From: Saccharopolyspora elongata
GTDB taxonomy: Bacteria > Actinomycetota > Actinomycetes > Mycobacteriales > Pseudonocardiaceae
Length of the DNA stretch: 64,000 bases
Direction of reading: 5' to 3'
Assembly: GCF_004348985.1 (NCBI RefSeq)
Contig: NZ_SMKW01000019.1
Span: 1-64,000 of the forward strand
Shown here in pieces: positions 8,576-16,562 of this stretch (positions are counted from its first letter, which is position 1; the number at the start of each line of letters is the position of its first letter). The translations under genes were made by a program, and so were the position numbers. Below the pieces are notes generated by a model that was not told the DNA's origin, did no database searches, and worked only from the letters and a program-made list of their open reading frames with translations.

Positions 8576-9019
8576 GTGCTGGACATCCGGTTCTCCCGCG
8601 CGTTGCAGGTGATGCTGTTCCTGGCGATCGCCGCCGAGGAGGACTCCGCCGCGTTGAGCTCGGCCCACCTGGCCGGCAGCCTGAACGCCAACCCGAGCCT
8701 GGTCCGCAAGCTCCTCGTGCCGCTGGCGAACGCCGGGTTGGTCGTCTGTGTCAAGGGTCGTGCCGGTGGGGCCCGGCTGGGACGCCCCGCGGATCAGATC
8801 ACGCTGGCGGAGATCTACCGCTGCGCCGTCGGCGACAAGCCCCTGTGGGCCTGCTCGCCGGAGGCGGAGGACATGTGCCTGGTCACCGCGCGCTCAGGGG
8901 AGTACTTCGCCGCGCTCACCGCAGAGGCCGAGCAGGCGGTGCTCAATTCGCTCGGTGACCGCACGCTCGCCGAGAGCGTGCGCGAGCTGCGCGGCCTCGA
9001 CGCGAAGTCCGGTCAGTAA
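8576..9019 (+). CDS. Rrf2-family transcriptional regulator
   Basis: A 147-residue Rrf2 regulator. The winged helix covers the N-terminal half (RFSRALQVMLFLA, then LNANPSLVRKLLVPLANAGLV and the wing KGRAGGARLGRP). Three cysteines follow in RCAVGDKPLWACSPEAEDMC. Rrf2 proteins such as NsrR and IscR hold Fe-S clusters at three Cys, but the spacing here (x9, x7) differs from the classical site, so thiol-based or electrophile sensing is an equal possibility. I chose the GTG at 8576, 8 nt after GAGGGGG. An upstream in-frame extension lacks family similarity and would cover the operator. It probably represses the divergent OYE gene. Confidence 0.88.
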   Translation: MLDIRFSRALQVMLFLAIAAEEDSAALSSAHLAGSLNANPSLVRKLLVPLANAGLVVCVKGRAGGARLGRPADQITLAEIYRCAVGDKPLWACSPEAEDMCLVTARSGEYFAALTAEAEQAVLNSLGDRTLAESVRELRGLDAKSGQ

Positions 9020-9025
9020 GACTCG

Positions 9026-9057
9026 ACGCCCCGCCGCTCCGGGGAACGACGGGGCGT
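9026..9057. terminator. Bidirectional terminator between Rrf2 and TetR genes
   Basis: Arms ACGCCCCG (9026-9033) and CGGGGCGT (9050-9057) form a stem between the two convergent regulator genes, immediately after the Rrf2 stop codon. Confidence 0.6.
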
Positions 9058-9098
9058 GCTCGTCCGGCCAGTGCGAATTCCTTTGCTGCCCATGGGTT

Positions 9099-9704
9099 TC
9101 AGCGGCTCGGTGGTGGCTGCTTCGCGTGGCCTTCGATCGCGATGCGCGCGGCAGCGGTGGACTTCCGCACGACGAGTTCGGGGGAGTAGCCCTGCTTGGT
9201 GAACACGCCGTCGAGCCAGAACATGCCGTAGCCGTGCGCCTGGGTGAACAGCTGCTCCATCAGCTCCAGGGCCCCCTGGGGTGTGTCCGACACGGCCAGG
9301 CAGAGCATCAGGAACTGATCGGTCAGCCGCCGCGTCTGCTCGTGCAGCTCGGCGTGCTCGGGGCCCTGCAGGTCGTCCGCATAGATGACGTTCATGCCCG
9401 CGCGGCGCTCGAGGAGGTACTCCGTGTAGGCGCCGGCCGCCGCGGCGAGCGCGTCCACGGGATCGTCCCGGGTCTCGACGGCGGCCTGCACGCGTTCCGC
9501 GAGTTGGCACGCGACCGCGGCCGCGGCGGCCGCGAGCAGGCTCTCCCGTTCGGGGAAGTGCCGGTACGGCGCGCCCGGGCTGACCTTGGCCCGCCGCGCC
9601 ACCTCCGCCACCGAGAAGCCGGCCAGGCCCCGTTCCGCGATCAGGTCCAGCGAGACGCGCACGAGCTCGGCGCGGAGGTCGCCGTGGTGGTACTTGCCGC
9701 CCAT
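9099..9704 (-). CDS. TetR/AcrR-family repressor
   Basis: A 201-residue TetR-type repressor. The DNA-binding domain is clear (LDLIAERGLAGFSVAEVARR, then KVSPGAPYRHFPERESLL). The C-terminal ligand domain is the WHG type seen beside oxidoreductases. I chose the ATG at 9704; a GTG at 9725 is possible but lacks a ribosome site and begins only 9 bp from an operator. The gene faces a zinc alcohol dehydrogenase across two identical palindromes, so it very probably represses both itself and that enzyme until an aldehyde or alcohol ligand binds. Confidence 0.9.
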   Translation of the reverse strand: MGGKYHHGDLRAELVRVSLDLIAERGLAGFSVAEVARRAKVSPGAPYRHFPERESLLAAAAAAVACQLAERVQAAVETRDDPVDALAAAAGAYTEYLLERRAGMNVIYADDLQGPEHAELHEQTRRLTDQFLMLCLAVSDTPQGALELMEQLFTQAHGYGMFWLDGVFTKQGYSPELVVRKSTAAARIAIEGHAKQPPPSR

Positions 9705-9734
9705 GTCGTGGATCACATCTTCCACTCGGAATAT

Positions 9735-9750
9735 GTAAGAGGCCTCTTAC
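9735..9750. promoter_or_regulatory. TetR operator O1, perfect 16-bp palindrome
   Basis: GTAAGAGGCCTCTTAC is a perfect palindrome close to the TetR start. An identical copy begins 25 bp away at 9760, roughly two and a half helical turns. Confidence 0.85.
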
Positions 9751-9757
9751 GTCTCCA

Positions 9758-9777
9758 ATGTAAGAGGCCTCTTACAT
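9758..9777. promoter_or_regulatory. TetR operator O2, perfect 20-bp palindrome
   Basis: The second copy of GTAAGAGGCCTCTTAC (9760-9775) extends to a perfect 20-bp palindrome with flanking AT and AT. It lies about 40 bp upstream of the alcohol dehydrogenase start and would block its promoter. Confidence 0.85.
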
Positions 9778-9815
9778 GATCGGGGCCTGCTGCACAGCTG
9801 TTCCTTGGAGGATTC

Positions 9816-10865
9816 ATGAGCACGATCACGCACGCTATCGCCGCACCGTCGCCGGGTGCACCCCTGGCGCCGACGACGATCGAGCGACGTGACCTGCGCC
9901 CGGACGACGTGCTGATCGACATCGCCTACGCCGGCATCTGCCACAGCGACATCCACCAGGCCAAGGAGGACTGGGGCGAGGCGATCTTCCCGATGGTGCC
10001 CGGGCACGAGATCGCCGGCGTGGTCGCCGCGGTCGGATCGGCCGTGACGAAGTACCAGGTCGGGGACCGGGTCGGGGTCGGCTGCATGGTCGATTCCTGC
10101 GGCGAGTGCGAGTACTGCCGGGCCGGCCGCGAGCAGTTCTGCGTCAAGGGCAACGTCCAGACCTACAACGGCGTCGGCTTCGACGGCGAGAACACCTACG
10201 GCGGCTACAGCCGGCAGGTCGTGGTGAAGGACGCCTTCGTGTGCCGGATCCCGGACGGCATCGGGCTGGACGTCGCCGCGCCGCTGCTGTGCGCGGGCAT
10301 CACCACCTACTCGCCGCTGCGCCAGTGGGGTGCGGGCCCGGGCAAGAAGGTCGCCGTGATCGGGCTCGGCGGGCTGGGGCACATGGCGGTGAAGCTGGCC
10401 GCCGCGATGGGCGCCGAGGTGACGGTGCTCAGCCAGAGCCTGAAGAAGCAGGAGGACGGCCTGCGGCTGGGCGCGACCGACTACTTCGCGACCAGCGACG
10501 AGTCGACCTTCGAGGCGCTGGCGGGGCGGTTCGACCTCATCCTCAACACGGTCTCGGCGAAGCTCCCGATCGACGCCTACCTGGGGCTGCTGCGGGTGGG
10601 CGGCGCGATGGTCAACGTCGGGGCTCCCGGCGAACCGCTGTCCTACAACGCCTTCTCGCTGCTGGGCGGCAACAAGGTGCTGGCCGGGTCGATGATCGGC
10701 GGGATCGCCGAGACCCAGGAGATGCTGGACTTCTGCGCGGAGCACGGCATCGGCGCGGAGATCGAGCTGATCTCCGCGGGCCAGGTCAACGAGGCCTACG
10801 AGCGCGTCGAGAACAGCGACGTGCGGTACCGCTTCGTGATCGACACCGCCACCATCGGCGCCTGA
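9816..10865 (+). CDS. Zinc-dependent NAD(P) alcohol dehydrogenase, CAD/YahK type
   Basis: A 349-residue medium-chain dehydrogenase. The catalytic-zinc Cys lies in [16 protein letters not shown], followed by the PGHEIAGVV motif. The structural-zinc loop has four cysteines in the pattern [15 protein letters not shown]. The Rossmann motif [13 protein letters not shown] fits the cinnamyl-alcohol-dehydrogenase/YahK subgroup, which reduces a broad range of aldehydes with NADPH. It is transcribed divergently from the TetR repressor and followed by a hairpin. Its likely role is detoxifying reactive aldehydes, with TetR sensing the substrate; the physiological substrate is unknown. Confidence 0.93.
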   Translation: MSTITHAIAAPSPGAPLAPTTIERRDLRPDDVLIDIAYAGICHSDIHQAKEDWGEAIFPMVPGHEIAGVVAAVGSAVTKYQVGDRVGVGCMVDSCGECEYCRAGREQFCVKGNVQTYNGVGFDGENTYGGYSRQVVVKDAFVCRIPDGIGLDVAAPLLCAGITTYSPLRQWGAGPGKKVAVIGLGGLGHMAVKLAAAMGAEVTVLSQSLKKQEDGLRLGATDYFATSDESTFEALAGRFDLILNTVSAKLPIDAYLGLLRVGGAMVNVGAPGEPLSYNAFSLLGGNKVLAGSMIGGIAETQEMLDFCAEHGIGAEIELISAGQVNEAYERVENSDVRYRFVIDTATIGA

Positions 10866-10879
10866 GCAGGCGGAGCGCG

Positions 10880-10919
10880 AGGCCCGTTGTCCGGTGCGAA
10901 AGCGCTGGGCAGCGGGCCT
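10880..10919 (+). terminator. Terminator after the alcohol dehydrogenase
   Basis: Arms AGGCCCGTTG (10880-10889) and CAGCGGGCCT (10910-10919) pair with one mismatch, 14 bp after the stop codon. A second small hairpin (CCGGCAGCCG / CGGCTGCCG) follows at 10922-10941. Confidence 0.6.
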
Positions 10920-10941
10920 TTCCGGCAGCCGTCCGGCTGCC

Positions 10942-11190
10942 GACCGCGGCGGCACCATCGTCTGGTTCGGCCGGGGCGACCATCATGCCGGGCGTGCTGG
11001 CGGCCTACGATGCGGCGCCTTGCGCGATCGTCGGCGGCCGAAGCGATCCGGCGCTTCGACGAAGCCGACGTCGAGCGGCTGCTTCGCGACGTGCAGCGGA
11101 AGTGTCCCGGTCGAACTCGTCACCGGGCACTGCAGGATGATCATGTCGGCCACTCCCGCCGACATCGAACGCATCTCGCAGCAGCACAAG
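10942..11190. other. Intergenic region without a convincing gene
   Basis: About 250 bp between the dehydrogenase terminator and the propeller gene. Short open frames exist on both strands, but none has a ribosome site with family-like sequence. It may be eroded coding DNA. Confidence 0.4.
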
Positions 11191-11198
11191 GAGGTCGC

Positions 11199-12107
11199 AT
11201 GACATCGACCGCGCGGATCGAGCAGCACGACGTCTCCGCCGAGGGCACCGGCCCGTACGCGGTCACCACCGGGCCGGACGGCGCGCTGTGGTTCACGATG
11301 GTGCGCAGCGGCCGGATCGGCCGGTTGGTGCCCGGAGGCGCGCTCACGAGCCACCAGCTCGACCCGGACAGCGGGCCGACGATCATCACCGTCGGGCCGG
11401 ACGGGGCGCTCTGGTTCACCGAGTACCAGTCGCACCGGATCGGCCGGATCACCACCGCCGGCGAGATCGCCGAGTTCGACCTGCCCACGGCGCAATCCGG
11501 GCCGTACGGCCTGGCCGCCGGGCCGGACGGCGCGATGTGGTTCACCGAGACCGCCGCGAACCAGATCGGCCGGATCACGCCGGATGGTCAGGTGCGGGAG
11601 TTCCCGCTGCCGCTGGCCGGCGCGTTCCCGTCCGCGATCGCCGCCGGCGCCGACGGCGCGCTGTGGTTCACCATGAACATGGCCAACGTGATCGGGCGGA
11701 TCGGCCCGGACGGCGAGGTCGCGGTCCACCCGCTGCCGACCGAGGCCGCCGCGCCGGTGGGCATCGCGGCAGGCCCGGACGGCGCGATCTGGTTCGTCGA
11801 GATCGGCGCGGGCCAGATCGGCCGGATCGGCACCGACGGCGGGATCGAGGAGTACCCGCTGCCCGACCGCGCCGCCCGGCCGCACGCCATCACCACCGGC
11901 CCGGACGGGGCGATGTGGTTCACCGAGTGGGGCACCGGCAGGGTCGGCTCGATCACCGCCGGAGGCGTCATCGTGGTGCACGACCTGCCCACACCCGGCT
12001 CGGAACCGCACGGCATCGCCCTCGGCCCGGACGGTGCACTGTGGACGGCGCTGGAGATCGGCGCCCTCGCCCGGATCGCCCCGCTCCCGGCCGGAACCGA
12101 CGGCTGA
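11199..12107 (+). CDS. Virginiamycin B lyase-like seven-bladed propeller (Vgb family)
   Basis: A 302-residue protein made of about seven repeats of GPDGAxWFTE...GRI, one per blade of a beta-propeller. This is the pattern of streptogramin B lyases, which linearise type B streptogramins by Mg-dependent beta-elimination at the ester bond. The C-terminal blades carry RPHAITTGPDGAMWFTEWG and SEPHGIALGPDGALW, which resemble the His/Glu-containing catalytic blades. No signal peptide is present, consistent with cytosolic action. The ATG at 11199 has an AAGGAGG site. Many actinomycete homologues are untested, so resistance is a family-based inference. Confidence 0.85.
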   Translation: MTSTARIEQHDVSAEGTGPYAVTTGPDGALWFTMVRSGRIGRLVPGGALTSHQLDPDSGPTIITVGPDGALWFTEYQSHRIGRITTAGEIAEFDLPTAQSGPYGLAAGPDGAMWFTETAANQIGRITPDGQVREFPLPLAGAFPSAIAAGADGALWFTMNMANVIGRIGPDGEVAVHPLPTEAAAPVGIAAGPDGAIWFVEIGAGQIGRIGTDGGIEEYPLPDRAARPHAITTGPDGAMWFTEWGTGRVGSITAGGVIVVHDLPTPGSEPHGIALGPDGALWTALEIGALARIAPLPAGTDG

Positions 12108-12249
12108 ATCCGGTGCAACAGCGTCGGCCGGAACTCCGGCCGGCGCGGGGGAGGAACCTGCTCGGCACGTGGTCGCCCGCCTCGACACCGCGAGGCAAGA
12201 CCCCAGGTCACGCGGGCCGGTAGAGCGGTGCACCCGTAAATAGGCACTC

Positions 12250-12532
12250 GTGATCTTCGAGGCGGATGGGTCGCGCTGCCGGATCCGGACCGACCCGGAC
12301 GGCTGCTGCAAGGCGTACGAGACGTGGATCGGCCAGGTCGCAGCGGCTGGCAAGCCGGTCGCTGCGACCTCGACGCCGAGCGCGACACCCCGGTGACGGT
12401 GCGTGCGGAGGCCAACGGATCGTCACCGGGCCGACGTTCGGCGGCTGGTTCGTGCTTGATGTGGCGGCCCCGGAGGAAGCCGTCGAACTGGCCAAGAGGC
12501 TCCCGGCCCCGGAGGCGATCGAGGCCCGCTAG
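12250..12532 (+). pseudogene. Broken YCII/DGPF-domain protein gene
   Basis: Three reading frames in succession match parts of a YCII-related protein. First, from a GTG at 12250, a segment containing AYETWIGQVAAAGKPVAA (the early helix of the family). Next, in another frame, ERDTPVTVRAEANG (the strand before the DGPF loop). Last, in a third frame, RIVTGPTFGGWFVLDVAAPE and EEAVELAKRLPAPEAIEAR, the usual C-terminal half ending at 12532. At least two frameshifts are needed to join them. The intact family are small dimeric ferredoxin-fold proteins, often paired with ECF sigma factors. A second decayed copy occurs at 40775. Confidence 0.6.
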
Positions 12533-12557
12533 GTCTTCGAATTCGCCTGAGCCGAAC

Positions 12558-12598
12558 GCCGCATCCCGTCGGTCGTCGTCGACGGGAGGGGATGCGGC
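12558..12598. terminator. Hairpin after the YCII remnant
   Basis: Arms GCCGCATCCC (12558-12567) and GGGGATGCGGC (12588-12598) form a stable stem, probably the old terminator of the broken gene. The 230 bp that follow, up to the polyprenyl synthase, show no gene. Confidence 0.5.
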
Positions 12599-12829
12599 TG
12601 GATTCAACGCCCGATCTGGTGGTTGTACGGGCGCCACCAGCGGCAACACCGATTCCGGTGCGGCCGGGACGCATCGTGCGCGCCGGAATTTCGGCCGAAA
12701 GTATGAGGCGCCGGGCCGCCTTTCCTGGCCGATCGGTCGATCCCCGTTGCCACTTCGGCCGATCTGACCGGCCTCTTTGGACACGTAACGTCGGTCACGT
12801 CGGGATTGAAACCAGGATCGAGGCCGATC

Positions 12830-13879
12830 ATGACCACACCGCCGGTCACCGCGAACACTGATCACGAGCTGCTGGCGAGCGCCAGCCGACGGGCTCGCGA
12901 GCTCACCGAACCACTGCTGCGCGATGCCGTCGCACGGCTCGGGCCATCGCTCGGGGCGATCGGTTCCTACCATTTTCGTTGGCACTCGCGGGATCCCGCC
13001 GCGACAGGCAAGGCCATCCGGCCCACGATGGCCGTGCTCGCCGCGGAGGCGGTCGGCGGCGAACCGTCGGCGGCGCTGCCCGCGGCCGCCGCCGTCGAGC
13101 TCGTCCACAACTTCAGCCTGATCCACGACGACCTCATCGACGGCGACGTGCTGAGACGCGGTCAGCCCGCGGTGTGGAAGGAGCACGGGGTTCCGGCGGC
13201 GATACTGCTCGGCGACGCCCTGCAGTCCGAAGCGTTCGCGATCCTGCTCGGCCAGGGCGGGGCGCACGCCGGTGCCGCAGTGGCCGCGCGCCTCGCCGCC
13301 TCGATGCGGGAGGTGGTCGTCGGCCAGGTCGAGGACATCCGGTTCACCGAACGGCCGTGGACGGGCGAGCTGGCGGTGGACGTCGCCGAGTACCAGGCGA
13401 TGGCCGAGGCCAAAACCGGCGCGTTGCTCGGTTTTTCCGCTTCGGCGGGCGCCCTGCTGGCCGGTGCGGACGCCGCGACCGCGGAGTGCTTCGACCGCCT
13501 CGGCCGCAGCCTCGGGCTCGCCTTCCAGTGCACCGACGACGTGCTGGGAATCTGGGGAGATCCGGCGGCGACCGGCAAGCCGGTGCTCGGGGACCTGCGC
13601 GAGGGCAAGAAAACCCTGCCGATCATCGCCGCGCTGGCGGCGGAAGGCCCCGCGCGCGAGCGCCTGGTTTCGCTGGTCGGCGCCGAGGCGCGGACCGAAG
13701 CCGACCTGAGACTTGCTGCGGAGCTCGTCGAGGAGCTGGGCGGCCGGGAGTTCGCCGAACGCGAGGCCATGCGGCACCTCACGGGCGTCGCGGACTGCCT
13801 GGCATCGCTGCCGATGCCGGCGGAGATCCGCACGACCTTCGAGGCGCTGGCCCGGTCCTTGATCGGCCGGACCCGCTGA
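12830..13879 (+). CDS. Polyprenyl (geranylgeranyl-type) diphosphate synthase
   Basis: A 349-residue all-helical trans-prenyltransferase. The first aspartate-rich motif is HDDLIDGD (Asp100, Asp101, Asp104). The second is QCTDDVLGIWGDPAATGKP, the DDxxG form common in actinomycete GGPP synthases. The basic IPP/DMAPP-binding residues (GKAIRPTMAVLAAEA and DLREGKKTLP) are also present. It would make a C15-C20 prenyl diphosphate for carotenoid, terpenoid or quinone synthesis. No terpene cyclase, phytoene synthase or other isoprenoid gene is nearby, so the downstream use is not evident. The ATG at 12830 fits the family length. Confidence 0.92.
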   Translation: MTTPPVTANTDHELLASASRRARELTEPLLRDAVARLGPSLGAIGSYHFRWHSRDPAATGKAIRPTMAVLAAEAVGGEPSAALPAAAAVELVHNFSLIHDDLIDGDVLRRGQPAVWKEHGVPAAILLGDALQSEAFAILLGQGGAHAGAAVAARLAASMREVVVGQVEDIRFTERPWTGELAVDVAEYQAMAEAKTGALLGFSASAGALLAGADAATAECFDRLGRSLGLAFQCTDDVLGIWGDPAATGKPVLGDLREGKKTLPIIAALAAEGPARERLVSLVGAEARTEADLRLAAELVEELGGREFAEREAMRHLTGVADCLASLPMPAEIRTTFEALARSLIGRTR

Positions 13880-14160
13880 GGCTCCTGATCTTGGCTGGGA
13901 TCGGAAGTTCGCCCGGCGTTTCCGGCTTCCGGTTTTGCCTGAAATCGGGAGCCAGGGCGCCTGAGCCGGTTCCCTTCCGGCGTGCCGGTCTGGTGGTTCG
14001 CGGCGCCGTCCGGCTGATCGGCAGTGATGTAGTGCCGGGCCTTGCGCGCGGGGCGGGATGCCGGAATGGAACACGCCGGGTGTCGGTTCTCGAAGCGATC
14101 GACGACATCGGCACGATCACGAACCGGACGGGCCGTCCTGGATCGGCCGCGCGGGCCTGC
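13880..14160. other. Intergenic region, no gene seen
   Basis: About 280 bp between the polyprenyl synthase stop and the terminator. Open frames here look like chance high-GC frames, with no ribosome site and no family similarity. Confidence 0.4.
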
Positions 14161-14207
14161 CCCTGGGAGTCGGCGTCATGCCCGGGGCATGATGCCGACT
14201 CCCAGGG
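14161..14207. terminator. Long bidirectional terminator hairpin
   Basis: A near-perfect inverted repeat of about 23 bp per arm (one mismatch) runs from CCCTGGGAGTCGGC at 14161 to GCCGACTCCCAGGG ending at 14207. It ends exactly where the convergent AhpD-like gene stops. Confidence 0.75.
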
Positions 14208-14747
14208 TCAGCGCGCAGCGAGCTCCTCGGCGGGTTCCGGTTCGATGCCGGCGACGAGGTTGAAGGTGCCGGTGAGTTGGTTCAGGGCGACCAGCCCGAC
14301 GACGTCGGCGATGGTGCGCTCGGTCCAGCCGTGGGCGGTGAGCGCGGCGATGTCGTCGTCGCCGATCGTCGCGGGTTCGGCCACCACGTTCACGACGAAG
14401 GCCAGCAGCGCGGCCTCCCGGGGGTCGATCGAGGTGCCCTGGCGGGCTAGGGCGATCTCGTTGTCGCTGAGGCCGAGGGCCTTCGCGGCGTCGGTGTGCG
14501 CGGCCAGGCAAGACGCGCAGCCGAGCCATTCCTGCACCGCCAGCGAGACCTTCTCGCCCAGCGCCGCGGGCAGCTTGGTCCGCTTCATCGCGCGGGAAAA
14601 CGACAGGTAGCCGGTCAGCAGCGCGGGTGAGTGGGCCATGGTGCGGACCATGTCTCCGGCCGTGCCGTGGCGGCCGATGATCTCCACCAGCAGTTCGCTG
14701 GACTTGGCCGGTGCGTCGGCGGGTTCGAGCGGCTTGAGGCGTCGCAT
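14208..14747 (-). CDS. AhpD-like / carboxymuconolactone decarboxylase family protein
   Basis: A 179-residue alkylhydroperoxidase-fold protein. The redox motif LGCASCLAAHTDAAKALG contains the CxxC pair followed by His, as in AhpD. The N-terminal half has the paired helices typical of the YciW/PA-type subgroup (MAHSPALLTGYLSFSRAMK). Members reduce peroxides through the disulfide or act on lactones; the CxxCxxxH form favours peroxidase or thiol chemistry. It lies downstream of a DHA2 pump on the same strand, but a strong hairpin at 14767-14800 lies in the 58-bp gap, so expression may be reduced relative to the pump. Confidence 0.88.
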   Translation of the reverse strand: MRRLKPLEPADAPAKSSELLVEIIGRHGTAGDMVRTMAHSPALLTGYLSFSRAMKRTKLPAALGEKVSLAVQEWLGCASCLAAHTDAAKALGLSDNEIALARQGTSIDPREAALLAFVVNVVAEPATIGDDDIAALTAHGWTERTIADVVGLVALNQLTGTFNLVAGIEPEPAEELAAR

Positions 14748-14766
14748 GTGGTGCTCCGGGGTTCGG

Positions 14767-14800
14767 GGCCGCCGCCCGCCCCGCGAGGCGGGCGGCGGCC
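14767..14800 (-). terminator. Intra-operon hairpin between MFS and AhpD-like genes
   Basis: A perfect 14-bp stem (GGCCGCCGCCCGCC at 14767-14780 with its complement at 14787-14800) and a 6-nt loop. It could act as a terminator or attenuator, or protect the upstream pump mRNA. Confidence 0.65.
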
Positions 14801-14805
14801 GGTGG

Positions 14806-16227
14806 TCAGGCGTTCGTGATCTGGGGCTCGGTCGCGGAACGCTTGCCGCGCAAGCTCATCCCGGCGATGAGCGCACCGGCGATCGCGATGCCGGCGGCGC
14901 CGACGAAGGCGGCCGAGACACCGCTGGTGAGCGCGGCGGGATCGCCGATCCGGTCGACGCCCCGCGACGTCGCCAGCGCCGTCATCGCGGCCAGGCCCAG
15001 GGCCGACCCGATCTGGTAGCTGGTGTTGACGATTCCCGAGGCCAGCCCGCCCTCCTCGGGGCGGGCGGCGGAGATGGCGGTGCCCAGCGAGGGGACGAAC
15101 GCCAGCGCCATGCCCGCCGCGGCCACCAGCGAGGCGGGCAGCACGTCGGCCGCGTAACTGCCGTCCGTTCGCACCAGGGCCAGCCACCCCAGCCCGAGCG
15201 CGAGCAGCACCAGGCCCGACACGATCATCGGTTTGACCCCGAAGCGGGCGGCCAGCTTCGGCGCGATGACGATCATCAGCAGCATGATGACCGTGGTCAT
15301 CGGCAGCAGCGCGGAGCCGCTGGCGAAGGCGCCGAGGCCGAGCACCTGCTGCAGGTAGAGGTTCAGGAAGAACCACATCGGGATCCACGCCGCGCCCAGC
15401 AACAGCTGCGCGATGTTGGCCGCGCCGAGGTCCGGGGTCCGGAAGATGCCGAGCCGGACCAGGGGGGTGCGGCGCTTGGCCTGGACGACCACGAAGGCCG
15501 CCAGCAGCGCGACCGCCGCGACCAGGCCGATGACGGTTTCGGCGGAACCCCAACCGGTTTCGGGCGCGCGGACGATGGCGTAGACCGCGACGGCGAGCCC
15601 GCCGGTGGCGAGGAAAGCGCCGAGCAGGTCCGTGGAACCGCGCTGCGCCGAACCGGCCGGCATCAGGGCGGGGGTGAGCGCGAGCGCGAGCACCGCGATC
15701 GGGATGTTCAGGTAGAAGACCCACGGCCAGCTCAGGTATTCGGTGATGACACCGCCGAGGAAGACGCCGGCGGTCCCGCCAGCCGGGGCGGCGGCGCCGT
15801 AGAGCGCGAGGGCCTTGCCGAGCTCCTTCGGCGTTGCGCCGAAGAGCATCATCAGCAGCGTTAGCGCGGACGGAGCGATCAGCGCGGATCCCGCGCCTTG
15901 CAGCGCCCGCCCGGCCAGCTCGACCCACGCTGTGCCGGCGGCTCCGGCGACGGCGGAGCCGGCGAGCAGCACCAGCCAGCCGGCGGCGAACATCCGGCGT
16001 GCGCCGAGCAGGTCGGACAGCCTGCCGCCGAGCAGCAGCAGGCCGCCGAAGGCGATGACGTAGGCGTTGAACACCCACGAGAGGTTCTCCTGGGAGAAGC
16101 CCAGATCCGCCTGCATCCGCGGCAGGGCGACGCCGATGATCGAAGTGTCCATGATCACCATGAACTGGGCCAGGGCGATGAGCGCGAGCGCCCACCACCT
16201 GCGCGGCGATCGGGTTGGTGCGGACAT
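14806..16227 (-). CDS. DHA2-family MFS drug/efflux transporter
   Basis: A 473-residue multidrug-type major facilitator of the 14-helix DHA2 (EmrB/QacA) class. Motif D1 at the first helix is FMVIMDTSIIGVALPRM. The loop motif GGRLSDLLGARRMF and the antiporter motif C around GGTAGVFLGGVITEYLSWPW are intact. The ATG at 16227 has a GAGGAG site. Its promoter region contains a CsoR-type copper box at 16266-16282, which is unusual for a drug pump and suggests metal-responsive expression. Its substrate could be a copper-related compound or a metallophore, but this is inferred only from the operator. Confidence 0.9.
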   Translation of the reverse strand: MSAPTRSPRRWWALALIALAQFMVIMDTSIIGVALPRMQADLGFSQENLSWVFNAYVIAFGGLLLLGGRLSDLLGARRMFAAGWLVLLAGSAVAGAAGTAWVELAGRALQGAGSALIAPSALTLLMMLFGATPKELGKALALYGAAAPAGGTAGVFLGGVITEYLSWPWVFYLNIPIAVLALALTPALMPAGSAQRGSTDLLGAFLATGGLAVAVYAIVRAPETGWGSAETVIGLVAAVALLAAFVVVQAKRRTPLVRLGIFRTPDLGAANIAQLLLGAAWIPMWFFLNLYLQQVLGLGAFASGSALLPMTTVIMLLMIVIAPKLAARFGVKPMIVSGLVLLALGLGWLALVRTDGSYAADVLPASLVAAAGMALAFVPSLGTAISAARPEEGGLASGIVNTSYQIGSALGLAAMTALATSRGVDRIGDPAALTSGVSAAFVGAAGIAIAGALIAGMSLRGKRSATEPQITNA

Positions 16228-16265
16228 GTCGGGACTCCTCGTGAGATTCGAATGATCGGATACTG

Positions 16266-16282
16266 ATACCCCCTAGGGGTAT
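16266..16282. promoter_or_regulatory. CsoR-type copper operator in the MFS promoter
   Basis: ATACCCC-CTA-GGGGTAT is a 17-bp inverted repeat matching the established CsoR consensus (TACCC...GGGTA). It is about 40 bp upstream of the MFS start codon on the minus strand. Confidence 0.7.
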
Positions 16283-16451
16283 AGACGAGTGGAGCCGGGA
16301 TGTCCAGTCCGTACCGGTCGTCGATGTGATTGGGGTGGATGGCCTGGTTCGGGTTCTGCTCGATCCGGATCTCCTGTCGAGGTGCGGCGTTTTGCCGCGC
16401 TACCTCGGCGAATGGCCTTTCTGGTCCACCTGTTGCCATCTCGATCGACGA

Positions 16452-16470
16452 CATACGCCTAAGGGGTATG
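16452..16470. promoter_or_regulatory. Degenerate CsoR-type box
   Basis: CATACGCCTAAGGGGTATG keeps the outer CATAC/GTATG arms and one GGG half-site but has a mutated left C-run. It lies about 110 bp upstream of the His-rich protein start, between the two strong boxes. Confidence 0.4.
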
Positions 16471-16528
16471 TCGTGGATCACGTTGCGCCCCGGGCTGATC
16501 GTTTGGCATAGTCCTCCGTGTTCGAAAG

Positions 16529-16545
16529 ATACCCCCAGGGGGTAT
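16529..16545. promoter_or_regulatory. CsoR-type copper operator before the His-rich gene
   Basis: ATACCCCC-A-GGGGGTAT is a perfect 8-bp inverted repeat around one base, just upstream of the ribosome site AAGGAGG (16551-16557). A bound repressor would overlap the transcription start of the next gene. Confidence 0.75.
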
Positions 16546-16562
16546 GCGAGAAGGAGGCGGCG

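Noticed and set aside
10894..11202. Open frame of about 100 codons before the Vgb-like gene
   Set aside because: It overlaps a hairpin after the dehydrogenase, has no ribosome site and no family pattern, and its end overlaps the start region of the next gene.
14042..14263. Plus-strand open frames over the long terminator
   Set aside because: They run through a near-perfect 47-bp hairpin and into the convergent AhpD-like gene; coding character is absent.
14806..16227. The DHA2 pump as a copper exporter
   Set aside because: The protein is a typical drug/organic-compound exporter with no metal-binding motif; only its promoter suggests copper control, so metal transport is not claimed.
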